The notes under the pieces: model-generated
What the model saw: only the letters and a program-made list of their open reading frames with translations
Told to the model about the DNA's origin: nothing
The model's database searches: none
DNA from: Bremia lactucae
Taxonomy: Eukaryota; Oomycota; Peronosporomycetes; Peronosporales; Peronosporaceae
Assembly: GCF_004359215.1 (NCBI RefSeq)
Contig: NC_090610.1
Coordinates: 4,782,485 to 4,827,649, forward strand
Direction of reading: 5' to 3'
DNA: 45,165 nucleotides
Shown here: positions 1 to 11,418 of the stretch, piece by piece
How positions within the stretch are numbered: position 1 is the first letter of the stretch
How the letters are laid out: each line of letters opens with the position of its first letter
Translations under genes and position numbers: made by a program

Positions 1-541
1 GTAATCACACTGTGATCTTGTGCAGTTGTACTAACGACCGTACCACAAGTGAGGCCATCGCACTCACTCGTAGTACATCCACACGCTTGTGGACGCTCCA
101 AGACGTTCATCAGATGGCCATCTGATGAACAAGTGGCAGGCATCTTTACGAATCGATGCTGCCAGCTGATCCTTGGCTCGTATTTTCTGAGCCAAGGTAA
201 ACCTAGGATGACATCAGATTTGTCATCCAAATCCAGTACGATGAAATCATCATCATACTGTAAATCTTTTAACGTGTAGTGAGATTTCACTACGCGGTTC
301 ATTACTGTTATCGATGCGCCTGTCGCTAAACGCACCGTCATCCTCGATGGAGGGATGTGACGCTCAACATATTTGAACCTACGACCCTCTAGTGATTGGC
401 GACGAATAAAGTTATTCCACGCTCCGCAGTCCACTAGGGCTCTAAATGACAAATCATTTGTCACTTGTAACTTCAAGGTGATGAGGGATACCTCATCACC
501 AGGTGCAAAGACACATAATGACTGTGTGTCTGAAGCAACTT
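1..541 (-). pseudogene. Gypsy aspartic protease fragment (element E)
   Basis: Reading the minus strand from about 539 to the left edge gives an open frame without a usable start. It contains LVDCGA (the retropepsin active site, with Cys in place of Ser/Thr, as is common in Ty3/Gypsy) and about 90 residues later DVILGLPWL, the second conserved protease motif. The enzyme would cleave the Gag-Pol polyprotein. The frame differs from that of the gag piece to its right, and a TAA at 540-542 lies in it, so gag and protease are no longer joined. The element continues beyond the left edge. Confidence 0.75.
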
Positions 542-598
542 AAGTCAAGAAATTTGCAAATTCTCTGGAGGTTGCTGGAACAGTAGGGCGTTGCGCCC

Positions 599-1741
599 CT
601 ACTGACCCCGACCGTTTTTTGGCGGTCCGCTTCGATGTTGCGATTTCGCAACAACGTCGGACCCGCAACCGTTGCCCTTTTTGGCATACGGTCCAAAATT
701 ACGTTCAGTACCTTTCGGTTCTGGGCGTGAGGCACTACACTCATGAGCGTAGTGTCCTAATTTTTGGCAGCGATGGCATTTCTGCCATCGCTTATTGCTC
801 GAAAAGCGAGGTCTCTCGCTTTCGACGTAAGAGAGGTCCATGGGTTCTGGACCTCCTAACTCGTGTCGTCTTGAAGGACGATACGATGACGAACTAGCTT
901 GAGCCTGTCTCAAGCTAAAGTCCTAATATTGCTTCTTCAAGCGTATCCAGTTCCAAGCAAAACAGGTGGGTCTTTACGGGACCATCCGTAAGACCTTGCA
1001 TGAACATCCTAATCAACGTGTGTTCATGGAATGGGTTATTTGTGATACAACTCGCTAAGAGTCGTATGTGGTGGGCATATGCGCGAACATTACGCTTGCC
1101 TTGCTTGAGTTTCAGAAGCTCTGAAAGAGCCTTGAACTCAGCCCTTGGCGGTTTAAACGTCTGTTTGAGCCGGGCTTTAAAAGCTTCTAGCGACCCCAAA
1201 ACATATCGGTCACGCAACTTAAGGCCAAACGCCCAAGTTTTGGCAAGACCTGCCAAATTAGATTGAGCGAATGCGACTTGCATTTGCTCCTCGACGATGT
1301 GACGTGCCCTCATGGCATCGTCCAACTCGACAAACCATCTCAAGAGGGAGTCTTCTTCGACTCCCCTATACTTATAGATGTCAATCTTAAGGTTTCGGGA
1401 CGACGCGTTTGTGTCATCCCAGGTACAGGGGTCTGTACCTGTTGTAATCTCAACAGTTCTGCCTGTTGAGAACCTTGCTGATTTAGCAAGGCTACCTTCT
1501 CCTTCATCTCGTCAAGTTCATGTTGTATGAACTTGACGATGGCTGAATAGAGGTAATCTCTGTCCAAATTGGACAGCATTGCCAAGATGGCATCGTTCTC
1601 TACGGTCGAACTCATTCGTTCGACCGCACTCCTTTCTATGTCACTTAAAAAGGAGTAGCTATCACGCGAAACGTGATGCGTATTCCCACTATTATCTAAC
1701 ATGTCCACGTTAGATGAAGGAAATGTGGTCCTTGGAGCCAT
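599..1741 (-). pseudogene. Gypsy gag with CCHC zinc knuckle (element E), broken
   Basis: Three successive minus-strand segments (1741-1340, 1343-915, 913-599) together make one gag. The first starts MAPRTTFPSS and holds a helical segment ending in a Gln/Leu-rich stretch. The second is the retrotransposon gag core (AFAQSNLAGLAKTWA, LKQTFKPPRAEF, MQGLTDGPVKTHL). The third carries a CX2CX4HX4C zinc knuckle, CHRCQKLGHYAHEC. Gag packages element RNA into virus-like particles. The segments are separated by a short frame change near 1340 and a stop near 914, so this copy should not make full-length Gag. No LTR or primer-binding site is recognisable just upstream of 1741, where an inverted repeat and an opposite-strand ORF begin instead. 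Confidence 0.8.
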
Positions 1742-1751
1742 GGATCGATTA

Positions 1752-1860
1752 GTGGTCTAAGACCTTAGGCGCCACGCGCAATGTTCCTAGCAAAGTTTTG
1801 GAGAGTCATGATCCCACCTTTGCTAGGCAACAAAAGCGCTATTGGCGCGGACCACTGACT
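1752..1860. repeat. Imperfect inverted repeat between two opposed transposon fragments
   Basis: The stretch ending CCTAGCAAAG (left arm, about 1785-1795) is matched by CTTTGCTAGG (about 1817-1827). Outside these, GCGCCACGCGCAAT pairs imperfectly with GCGCTATTGGCGC, and AGTGGTC with GACCACT. Arms are about 40 bp with a gap of several bases. It lies exactly between the gag start (minus) and the pol fragment (plus). Confidence 0.6.
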
Positions 1861-2642
1861 GAATCTGTCAGTATTCTAGACATTGAAATGTCTAAAATTA
1901 TAAACTCCAATGCTGTAAGATTTAATTCTACGCTCGACTTAGAAAAAGGGTGTGGAAGGGCACGTACTTTGTCGAGTAAGACTCCTTATAATAACGATTT
2001 ATTAAATGCTGAAAGCATTGTAGGCCTAAGGCCAAGTCATGAAGGGCTTCATAATCCTAAGATACGTGGAGTGGCACGTCTAAGTCTACTGAGCGTGGTC
2101 GGCCGAGGTGGCACCATAATGATTGTCAGTACTGACACTATTGGCGGTTCGCTAGGACCTCAAGAGTGTAATGTCCTTGAGTTACGTGGGATATTGGCAC
2201 GTCTAAGTCCACCGAGTGTGTTCGGCCGGTTTGGCACCCTACTGAGTGTCAATAGTGACTATATTGGCGGTTCGTCAGGGCATTTTGGGTCAAATCCTTT
2301 TAATGCACGTGAAGCGACACGAAAACGTTCGCTGGATAAGGAAGTTGAGTTACCTAACTCCTTGTCGGATGTCGAATTAGACACCATGTCTGGTATAGAA
2401 CCAATACAGACTGGAAATTCGGGAACGTGAATGCCCTGGCCTCTAAAAGGCGTATTGTCTCTACTCCGAGACAGGGAAAACGCGAAGCGCTTGTATCCTC
2501 ACAAAGTGATACGAATGAGCAATTACACACGCTTGTAAATGGTGTAACCGGTAACATTGAGGGAAAAGTTAGCCTTGCGGCAATCCCTTCGTTACATGCT
2601 CATTTAGGGCTATACAAAATGTCTATTGATGAGTGCGGCTGA
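1798..2642 (+). pseudogene. Gypsy protease-RT linker region (element G)
   Basis: An open frame of 210 codons (1798-2430) is followed by a second, 2427-2642. The first has no motif I recognise; it holds two copies of a 40-residue repeat (period 120 bp) and charged segments. The second contains VSLAAIPSLHA and MSIDECG, typical of the linker before reverse transcriptase in oomycete Gypsy pol, and RT begins about 70 bp downstream on the same strand. The assignment of the first ORF to pol is therefore by position. No protease motif is seen in it, and the ATG at 1798 is probably not a native start. Confidence 0.5.
2064..2303 (+). repeat. Two-copy 120-bp tandem repeat
   Basis: The unit begins ACGTGG at 2064 and again at 2184. 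Both contain GGCACGTCTAAGTC, a GTCGGCC or TTCGGCC segment, and end in TATTGGCGGTTCG. The spacing is exactly 120 bp (40 codons), so the duplication preserves the reading frame. Confidence 0.75.
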
Positions 2643-2704
2643 GCCTTAAAAGACTGGCAACTTATGTGAGATGGTGAATTTTCGACCTATGATTGAGTTA
2701 AACT

Positions 2705-3900
2705 CATCGGCACTTCTATGAAGTTGACTTGATTCCGGGAACCAAATACTGTGTTACACGACAGTTACCTTTACCAAGGGAACAATGTGACGTCATTGAC
2801 GATCTCTTCACGAGGCTAGAACTGTACAAGAGAGCAAGTCTCCCCATTTCACACCGACATTTTGTAGTAGAAAGCCAAATGGTAAATGGCGCATTGTACA
2901 TGCTTATAATAAGCTTAATGTTGCCACTATTTCCAGCACAAACCCCCATTCCTAGAAAAGATGTTCTCCAGGAACAATATGGGCTGGGATGTACAATGTA
3001 CAGTCTTCTTTACTTAGTTGATGGTTACTACCAACTGCTCATGCGAGCTAGGGATATCCCTCTTGCAGCGGTTAGCGCCCCAAGCGATATGCTATGGGAG
3101 TGGTTGGTTATGCCACAAGGGCTTTCCAACGCTCCAGCAACATTTAATCGTCTAGTGACGCAGCTATTCCGCCCTCATCGAGGTTGTGCACAGATTTAAA
3201 TTAATGACATTTTTGTCCATAGTCGTGCGGAGCAGGGTCGGTCGGATGTGGCAAACCATATCGACCATTTGCGAGCAGTGCTCGAGTGTATGCGCACAAA
3301 TAAATCGTAAGCCAATGCATCTAAATGCATTTTGGCGCAGAAAAAATCCTCTTCTTAGGGTGCTTCATTGGGAAGCGAGGCCTTAGAGCGGATCCCGCTA
3401 AGGTAAAAGCCATAGTAGATCAACCAATTCCTAAGAATCAAAAGGATTTGCGTAAGCGGTTGGGTCTCGCCAATTATTTACACAACTATAGCAAAAATTA
3501 CGCTGCATGGCTAGGTCATTATCTAATCTCCTTAAAAGGATACAGAATGAGGCTGGACTTGCACAGAACATAATGCTTTTCAAGCAGTTAAAGATAGTCT
3601 TATCCATGCCCCGATTCTGGCACTGCCAAATCCAAACGCATCGCATTTTGCCATTGGCAGTGCTCTGCTACAACAGTTGCTGATGGGCGTAAACGTGTTA
3701 TTGCGTTCGAATCTAGACAGCTTAAAGCTGCGAAAAATAACTACCCAGTTCATGACAAATAGTTACTTGCTATGATGCTCTCGTCAATCAGAGTTCATCT
3801 GCTTGGCTCTAAGCCGTTTGTGGTATATACAAATCACGCGTCATTACGCACCGCGACTAAGTCGCTCCATCTCTCACAGAGACTAGCCCGGCCGAGATAG
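2705..3900 (+). pseudogene. Gypsy reverse transcriptase and RNase H (element G), broken
   Basis: Plus-strand reading gives PGTKYCVTRQLPLPREQ, AQTPIPRKDVLQ, DGYYQLLMRA, WLVMPQGLSNAPATFNRL and ATQLFRP-like motifs of Ty3/Gypsy RT, followed by FLGCFIGKRGL, DLRKRLGLANYLHNYS and an RNase H segment with FAIGSALLQ and LRTA. Reverse transcriptase copies element RNA to DNA. The catalytic YxDD is lost: the sequence around 3196-3215 reads stop-IND-IFVHS. Several frameshifts split it (3199/3186, 3386/3325, 3573). The copy ends near 3900 inside RNase H. Confidence 0.85.
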
Positions 3901-4295
3901 CGAAAGCTTAAACTCATAGTAAAGCGGAGAGCGTCTCAAAGAGAATGCGGGTCACAGTTTGGCCATCTGGACTTCTGGTGACCCGGCGAGGACGTCGGAG
4001 GATATCGCTGCTCGCGTCGCTCTTCATGAGCGATACCTTACGCCAAAGGTAATGACGCGAGTTCAGTCTACGTGATCAAGCCTGTGGGGCTTCGGTGACC
4101 TCAATGAGGAACATTCCGATCGTTTCGTTTCCAAACGAAACAAGAAGTGAAAACGAATTCTAATTTGAGAACTAGATTCATCGGACCCGCCACCTCCGCA
4201 ATATTTGGAATACCAGAGAGTCTGCCGATGTGACTGATGTCCTTTTATAGCGGTAGCTTCGCTTTGATTTCGCCAAGCTTAAGGCCAAACGCCAC
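3901..4295. other. Junction stretch without a recognised gene
   Basis: Nothing recognisable is encoded between the end of the plus-strand RNase H and the end of the opposed chromodomain element. A perfect small palindrome, GTTTCGTTT-CC-AAACGAAAC, lies at 4122-4141. The stretch may hold remains of the 3' part of the minus-strand element or of its LTR. Confidence 0.4.
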
Positions 4296-6475
4296 TTACG
4301 TTCGGCATTTATGCCACAAAACGAAGATAGGTCTCGCTGATATTTCAGCGCTTCGGTTGACCGTGCAACCATAGATCGAAGCCGCACTGAGGCTATAGAT
4401 CCACTTAAATCCAAACCTAGTGGCGGGAAGCGTCGTTTGACGCGAGTTGACCCTGAGCTTGGCGCTAAAAACGTTAATAAGGTACGAGCAATCTTGCCGA
4501 AGAGGTACCTCAAGCTCCCAAGAGTTTTCAGAAGAGGGGTACCCCAGCCACTTTATCAGATACTGGTATTGGCCTTTACGACGACGTCGCCTTAAAAGTA
4601 TCTCCACGTGAAACTGAAGGTTCCCGCGCGCATCAAGCAGCGCGGGAGGGGGCCGGAATCTTGACGGAAGCATTTGATGCTTCAAAGCACGAGGTGCAAC
4701 TTCTTCGTAAGAGCCTTGCTAGGGTTAAGAGCTCTTTTGAGGCGATTCGGAGCCGTCTTTTGATGCTTGAGCATCAACAACCTCGTTTAAAGGGCCGGCT
4801 AGACATCCTGGTGAGTATGCAGCAATCTGCGGCACGACCGTCTGTTTCGGCGCAAGCACTTTTAAGTCCACGTGGGAAGGGTTTTGATATGGCTTAAGCA
4901 AGCGAACGTAAGACTCTGAGTGTGTACGCAGCTGGCTAGGAAGGTTCAGCGTGTAAGCTAGGTCCTTCTTGGCCACCACCGTAAATAATATAATAAAGGC
5001 GGGCGTAATTTGGTATTGAAGACCGGGGAAACCTAGTTAGTAGACACTGATTTATAGTTTTATAAAACACGGTCTTCGACCGCATAAGAATTAATACAGC
5101 TTCTGCCTTTGGCATCTGATTGTTCTTTTTGTTTGTCTTGGCTATCAGTCATCATGCCCCTTTCATGCCTTAAGACAATAAATCGCGTCGCGAGGACCTC
5201 GCTTACCTTTTTTCGAACGGTAACAGGGCTGATATCAGCAAGCCTATCGGCTAATTCACCCCCACCAAGCCCTGAGCCACGCAGTAATATTGTTAAAGGA
5301 ACTTATGGATGGGTGAAACTGTTAACATAGAACGGAGAATAGCCTGTATAGACATGGACAGCATTATTTAATGCAAAATCCACCACTGGGAGCATTGAGC
5401 TCCAGCGCTTTGGTGTTTGAGCACACACTGCGTAAAAACGTCTTCAATGACGCGATTGACACGTTCCGTTTGACCATCGGTCTGCGGACGGTCCACGGTG
5501 GACGTGTCCAATCTGGTGCCAAGTACTCAGAAATTTTAATTTCTACAATTTCTTCGTGAAACGGGGGTCTCGATCAGAGACAATTGCCACTGGCAAACCG
5601 TGTTGTCGAAACACGCGATCGATGAACAGCCTTGGCATACCTTCACCATCTATGGTATCCGGCACAGTCGCTAAGTGAGCCATTCTGCTCAATTGGTCAA
5701 CAAAGACCATTATGCCAGAGTTACTGGCCGAATCTTTCGTAGACCGAAAACAAAATCCATACTAATGGAACCCCAAAACCGTATGGGTATGGACAGACTT
5801 GCCAGTAGCGCAGCAGCATGCGCCGAGGGTTCAACGAGTTGATAAGTTTCGCATGTGCGAACGTATGTGCTGACCCATTTATAAAGTTTGGGCCACCAAT
5901 AATCTGGCTTACAGATCCGTAGGTCTTTTCTGTACCGAGTTGACCACCACGGACAGTATCGTGCGCCTTATTGAGGATTCGGTACCTCAAATCCTCATCA
6001 TGAGAAACAACGACGAGTGGAGGATCCGCGGCGTCCGTGCAATAAAACAACAGGTCATTATCGATAGAAAATCGATATAACCTTGCACGCAAAACGTGCC
6101 GACAATTTAAAGCCCGATTCAGTGCTCTTTCGAGCTCGTAGCAGAACTACACACTATTCATCCTGGGTGTAAGCCGAACGGAATAATTTAGTAATAAAGG
6201 ACATTATAGTCGTTAAATGAGAGAGCTCATAATCCAGCCTGCATGATGACGCATCAGCCAAAACATTCTGCTTGCCAGCCTTGTACTTCACCTTGACGTT
6301 GATTTCGGCGAAAAATGATAGCCATCAATCGACGACGAGCTTGTTCCTTTATGAGGATTGCCCGCTCTTGCTCATCAAACGGATTCGTAATGATGTTGAA
6401 CTCAAGATCCTGTGTCCTGCTCAATGCAGTTAAGACATCAGCGGCATCACGTTCTGGGAACGGATTCGGGCCCAC
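4296..6475 (-). pseudogene. Gypsy RNase H-integrase-chromodomain (element D), broken
   Basis: In minus-strand order: the end of RNase H (about 6475-6254), the integrase zinc-binding region (6092-5900, RYRILNKAHDT and ending in a damaged WW-like motif), the integrase core, the integrase C-terminal domain (4979-4780, LAYTLNLPSQLRTH and LLKPY), and a chromodomain at about 4622-4466 (FHVEILLRRRRRKGQYQYLIKW then GYPSSENSWE). The core still shows the three catalytic positions: MVFVDQLSRM near 5710, IVSDRDPRFT near 5590, and PQTDGQTERVNRV near 5480. The chromodomain would direct integration to marked chromatin. Frameshifts at several places make it non-functional as one polypeptide. Confidence 0.85.
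4330..4897 (+). pseudogene. Antisense ORF opposite pol tail of element D (coiled-coil)
   Basis: Opposite the chromodomain and integrase tail, the plus strand is open from 4481 to the stop at 4897 (139 codons). A further coding-like piece lies in another frame upstream, about 4330-4480 (RLTRVDPELGAKNVNKV). The C-terminal half, LLRKSLARVKSSFEAIRSR then LMLEHQQPRL, has heptad-like spacing typical of a coiled coil. Function unknown. The same arrangement recurs at 12074, 26460 and 43280. Phase against the chromodomain frame: first codon positions face each other. Alone it would be dismissed as a shadow; it is listed because of the recurrence. Confidence 0.4.
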
Positions 6476-8461
6476 CGACGTTCATCCGGAGAAGAAGGTG
6501 TGTAAGAGCGACGCTCTTTTACCTCATTCTCTTATGGAAAGTTACTTTTAAAGTTCACCTTTCCTTCATAGTCGAGGAAGGAACTAAGAGTCAGTGACTC
6601 ACGCTTTATAGTCATGGGACAAAGGAAAGAAAAAAAACATAACCGAACGGTTAGCTGTTAAGGTTCCAACCTCAAAGAGAAAATGAAGCGAATGTTGTCA
6701 CTCGGTGTCAACCATCCATGGAAAAGAAAGTATTGGGGCACACATCGGTTGGAGAACCGTTGTTGTGGTATATTTATTTTTGGGTAAATACCTTTTTATC
6801 CTATATCAAAATAGTTAATTACTTAAATCTCATTTAGTATGGGTAACAAATGTGGTCGCCGCCAGATATAAATCTGGCGGCCGAAATCTATATATAAATT
6901 AGCAAGGGTAAGGTATTAAGATTTAAATAATAAATTAAGTGCAGTTCCCTTTTTGATCTTTAAGCGTTAAGTACCTTCCTAAGGCTTGCGCATTGATCTG
7001 TAAGAGATAGAAACCTTTTGTAAGGTATATACTATGGGGCAGTAGTTGCTTGGTTCTACTAACCCCTGAATTTCTTGAGCTAGGTATCAGTAAGCTTCAA
7101 TAGCTTGTACGACTCCCTGAGTTGTTAAACCCATTAGTTCAATGCAACTAAGAGACTCTCTAAGTCTAAAAGTCTTCCTCTGACTTAAGGAGCGAGGTAG
7201 CTCCGCTACACCAGACGTCCAAAGCTAAAGCGTGGCGTTATGAGCATAAAAATTAATGATTTAATATTAAGTGCTGACCACACTAGCTTGGCAACCAACA
7301 AGAACACGTTTATTATTGACATAATGAGATCGTACATGAACAATTTTTAAGAGCATCCCATGCTGATATTATAAAATTGTGCTGATTAGACGCCATGATT
7401 TTCGTAGAGATCTCCTGGACTTTTGCACACTCACATCCGACTACCCCTGCTAATATCAACCAAAGAATTTTGCTGATTTGCACTCAATTAAAACCTCCCA
7501 CATTATATATCAGTAGTTAGCATTGCTATAATTATATACTAACTATGCATAATTAAGGATTAGCATCTGCTATATAGAACGATCTTGAATCTCCAGTTCT
7601 AACCTTTACTTTATTACACTTGTGCGCTCCACCGCTGTCGAAAGATTTGCAACTGCTCTCGTCATTTGCAGCAGACATGTTCGACCGTCTACTGCAGCAA
7701 TGCCTCGGCCTTAGCGTTACGCAGCACTCCCCTCCAAAAAGTTTGTCGCATATCCTCGATCTCCTCCACATGTAGAGAACGAATAGATCCACCTGTTACT
7801 AATCTCCCTCTTATCTTGTTACATTTACATGAAAGCCGGACCATTAGAATCGCGGACCAAAGCTTACACGTTTTCTTCGGCGACACGGATGTTGCCTGCA
7901 AACGGGCCGTACGCATGACGAAGAGAGTCTTCATCTACCTTTATTAACGAATTAAAGACCACCTTATCTTTCACAGCAACAGTAGCAGTAACTATTCCTA
8001 CAGAGCTATTTAAGGCACAAAAGTTTCGAGAGGCGGTTCCGAATAGGCGTTAGTCATCGATTATTAGCGTGGAGAGCTGCCAATTCGTAATCAGCAATAA
8101 AATCAGCGTTGCAGTGAGGGGAGAATTTTGACTCAATAGAGCGGCACTTGTTGATGCGACGGTGACAGTACTCCAATGCTATTTTCTCCACCCAATGTCA
8201 GTTAAATCCATGATTTTGCATTGTGAGTAAAGCCGAGGTAGAGGCGAAGAATGGGCTTGACTGTGGAAAGCACTCATTGATAAATGCGGGTGATGCACAC
8301 GGACACAAGTAGCGACTGCAATCACGGACGAAGCAAAGCTTTACCAATATATGTGCCTTTGCCTAACTCTACCAGCCACAGGCGGAAGCAATCAGCGTCA
8401 CACGATATTTTGAAAAATGTCATGGTGTTGACACAGCTAATTGTCCAGCACTGTGAGCTAT
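6476..8461. other. Long stretch without a recognised gene
   Basis: Both strands carry only short frames (for example 7934-7689 and 7792-7553 on the minus strand) that I cannot assign. The part 6600-7300 is AT-rich, has no coding character and resembles decayed LTR or intergenic DNA. It contains a perfect hairpin at 6858-6881. The right boundary, near 8462, is where similarity to Gypsy copy B starts abruptly. Confidence 0.5.
6858..6881. repeat. Perfect 10-bp-arm palindrome
   Basis: GCCGCCAGAT (6858-6867), loop ATAA, ATCTGGCGGC (6872-6881). It is GC-rich within AT-rich surroundings. A structural element of a decayed LTR is possible. Confidence 0.7.
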
Positions 8462-9671
8462 GATGCAGCCCAGTACAGGTATCTCGGGGAACCCTATGAC
8501 GCACTTTTGCAAAGAGACGTACAATCAGGCGTCCGTCAAAGTCTGCAACACAGCGTCTAAATGACGCTTGTGCGACTCTATTGCGCTCAGCCCGTCCTCG
8601 GCCCTACTATGCACGAATACATCGTCAAACGTAGGCACGGTGCTGACGCATCACGTGAGCCACCACTTGATTGAATGTCGCTGGTGCGTTTTTCAAACCT
8701 TGGACTATCACAAGCCACTTTCAAAGCATACCTCTTGGGTGCTTACAGCTGTTTTGGCTACATCGGACTCTCTCATGAGTACCTGATAGTAGCCATCCTT
8801 CAAATCCAACGCGGGAACGATAGTTGACTTTCATATGGAGTTCAACAAGACATCTTTCCGCAGGATTGGCGTTTACGCCAGTATGGTCGCCCTATTTAGC
8901 TTTTGTAAGCATGAACCACGCGCCATCCATCTGTGGCTTTACGCACACAAAAGGTTGGGCTACAGTGAGGCACGCACATGTCCCGCCTTGGCTCGCTTGT
9001 CGAAGAATTTATCGAAACAATCGACTTATTCTTTTGGCAACGGCTATTGCCTGGTCACTCAATACTTGGTGCCAGGTTCGAGGTCTATTTCGTGCCCGAT
9101 GCCCCTATCTGCTGGTAAGCAGCTCGGCACTTCTTCTGTGAACACATCACGGTGTTTTCACAGAACCTCAAAGAGAAGACTGTCTCACAAGGCATCCGAG
9201 CTTCGAGCAGCAAACCGTTTCTTTTTGTACGTTATACGACGCTCTCGTCCATTGTATGCGACGAGCAACAGTCCACTAAGTTCTCTTCTGAAATTGGTGT
9301 AAATATTTCGTGAATCTTCCTTCCTTTATTTCAGCAAGGAGCAGATCCAACGACATCCCCAGAAGTTTTTACTGTCTCCTTGGTAGATTTAAAGACTTAC
9401 CGGAGCACCTTAACTGAGGATGCCCCCGCAATTTTGTCTTTAACGGCCTTGAACACGTCGTTCGAAGGCCCGTCCTCTTTATTAGGGACTGATCCAAAGG
9501 TCACTCGCTTAGACGTGCCTTTGATTGTCCTAATCTGTCGGGTACTCGTTCTTCGAATTACCACGACCTTTGACTGGGAAGCGAGTGCCGTTGCTCTCCT
9601 GGCAAACGTACCCCTTCCAACCGCACCAGGCTCTAGACACTGTTCCGGCTCATGCTACGCTTCACTTCCTG
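8462..9671 (-). pseudogene. RT start and protease-RT linker of Gypsy copy A, truncated
   Basis: The region aligns by eye with 14828-16080 of copy B, in the same orientation. Counterparts of the RT N terminus are visible on the minus strand (reading back from about 9100), with many more indels than in B. At about 8462, matching GATGCAGCCCAG in both copies, similarity to B stops, so the copy is cut inside RT. RNase H and integrase are absent from copy A. Confidence 0.7.
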
Positions 9672-10181
9672 TCAGCTCGCCGTCAACTGCCACAGGCTTT
9701 TGGCTCTGTGCAGGAAATGACATTCCGTCAACGCACCCTCAACTGCGCTCGACACGACATCAGTTGCATACGTCTCTCGTAGGAGCATATCCTTTCCGGT
9801 GTCCTGCCTTGAGTTTGCAACTGTGCGTGTACGCCAGTCTATCAATGGTTGGTACTTTGCCAACCATTGCATGCCTAGGATGAGGTCATACGGACTCTCC
9901 ATTCCTAGCACTCTGAACTTCTCTTTACAAGAGAAGTCACTAAAGCTGAAGGCGAGTTTTACCTGAATTCCCTCAGACTTAACAAGCGCGCCGTTCGCTA
10001 AACGAACATCGCCTGATCTCCCTTGCCATCCTGGCAAAGCGACCGACTCAAACATCGCCGGTCTCTTTCTTAGAGCCGCGAGCTTTACAAAACATTGTGG
10101 TGCACCCGAATCCACTAGGAGGGTCATCACCTGGTCATAGCCTCTTACATGAGCGCTACAGACCAGCAGGTTGAGGTCCAA
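9672..10181 (-). pseudogene. Aspartic protease of Gypsy copy A
   Basis: The 169-codon minus frame contains LLVDSGAPQCF (active-site DSG) at about residues 22-32, and YDLILGMQWLAKYQP about 70 residues later, the two hallmarks of Ty3/Gypsy retropepsin. Of the two tandem copies this is the better preserved protease; copy B has DSS in place of DSG. It is separated from the gag by a frame change, so it is not expected to be made as part of a complete polyprotein. Confidence 0.8.
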
Positions 10182-10277
10182 AATTTTGAGACCTCAGGGA
10201 CTATGCTACCCATTTGTTCCACAACTCTGAACTTAGGGGCGTAAGTTCAGAGTCCGTGTCAGTAGGGCATCCCGCCC

Positions 10278-11311
10278 CTACAGCGCTCCTGCATTTCCCG
10301 ACCCCTCAGTGGTCGATGCAGAACTCATGCGTATCGCACGCTGGTTCTTGTCACCGCCATTTGGGAAGGGAGTCCTCTTGCTGGACATCTTTTCCCCAGC
10401 AGGGACCCTGGCATAGCAGCGAGCCATCATATGGCCACGCTTGCCGCATTTATAACAGATTACGTCTGCTTTGCCCAACTCCAGGGAGTGGCATCTGACC
10501 TCTCAGCCGAGTGCTTATACCAAGCTGTGCCGAGGCACTGTTGTAGGATTGCTCCTCAAATAAGGAATTTTTATTGCCTCTTCCATCGCCGACGGCACCT
10601 TTCTGAAAAGGGCCTGTCGCGATGGGCTATGCCGTAGTCTGTTCATAAACGTGGGCACCTTTTGTGCTCCGGAATCGGACCTACGGTAATGGACGCCGAC
10701 AGCGAGCGCATCACTTGCACATACTCTTGCAGAAATCGCTTCGCCTGTTGCGCTCCAAGGTACCGCGCCTGAAGCAACACTTCGTTGTTCGGCGGCTGGT
10801 ACATGGCGCGAATCTTTTTCTTGAAGATCGCCCATGTAGGGAACGCCTATCTGTCCGCCATAAGCGCCGAGTAAGCCCACTCTGGGGCCTCACCGCGCAG
10901 GTGCGACATGGCGTACGACACCATTCGGCTGTCTTCCTCGTGCGCGACACCGCATTGCTGCACGGCTAAAAGCCAGTCGATTTTCGTGTGCGCCGCAGAT
11001 CCATTGAACTTGGGCGGTTCCATCCGAATGGGCCTCGGCTGATGCGCCTGGGCATCAGCCGAGGTCCATTCCGATGGAACCGGCAGAGAGCATCTCAACA
11101 GTCCTGATTTAGCCTCGCTCCGAGACTGTTCGTGCCTCAGCTCATCCTGAGTCTGAGTGACGGACTCCGCCGCAGCATGGCTCTGTGCCTCGGACGCGGC
11201 TCTCCGCTGTCCGAGCACGAATGCCTCAAACTGCTCCAACTGCGCAACGTGTTGCTTAGGAGGACTGCAAATGAGCCTGGCCAGGGCTTGTTCACCAAGA
11301 TCCTGCGCCAT
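10278..11311 (-). pseudogene. Gag of Gypsy copy A, frameshifted
   Basis: The probable start is the Met at 11311 (MAQDLGEQALARLI), since the more upstream ATG lies inside the LTR. The N-terminal segment ends WAYSALMADR at 10847, and the next piece runs in another frame (10880-10515). The zinc knuckle CYKCGKRGHMMARC (CX2CX4HX4C) is in the third piece, 10478-10278. The frameshift between first and second pieces is shared exactly with copy B, inside a 1,277-bp identical block. Confidence 0.8.
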
Positions 11312-11418
11312 ATGCCTTACCACCTCTCGATGATGTTCGGAGAGGTGGGGAAATGAGCCTAATCGATGTTGAAGCTCATCCTCACGTACACACGTAGAGA
11401 AGCGGGTCGTGGGAAAGA

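Noticed and set aside
10664..10969. Arg/His-rich plus ORFs opposite gag (also at 17140-17445)
   Set aside because: Identical in both copies only because the whole block is identical; composition typical of an antisense of coding DNA, and no independent evidence.
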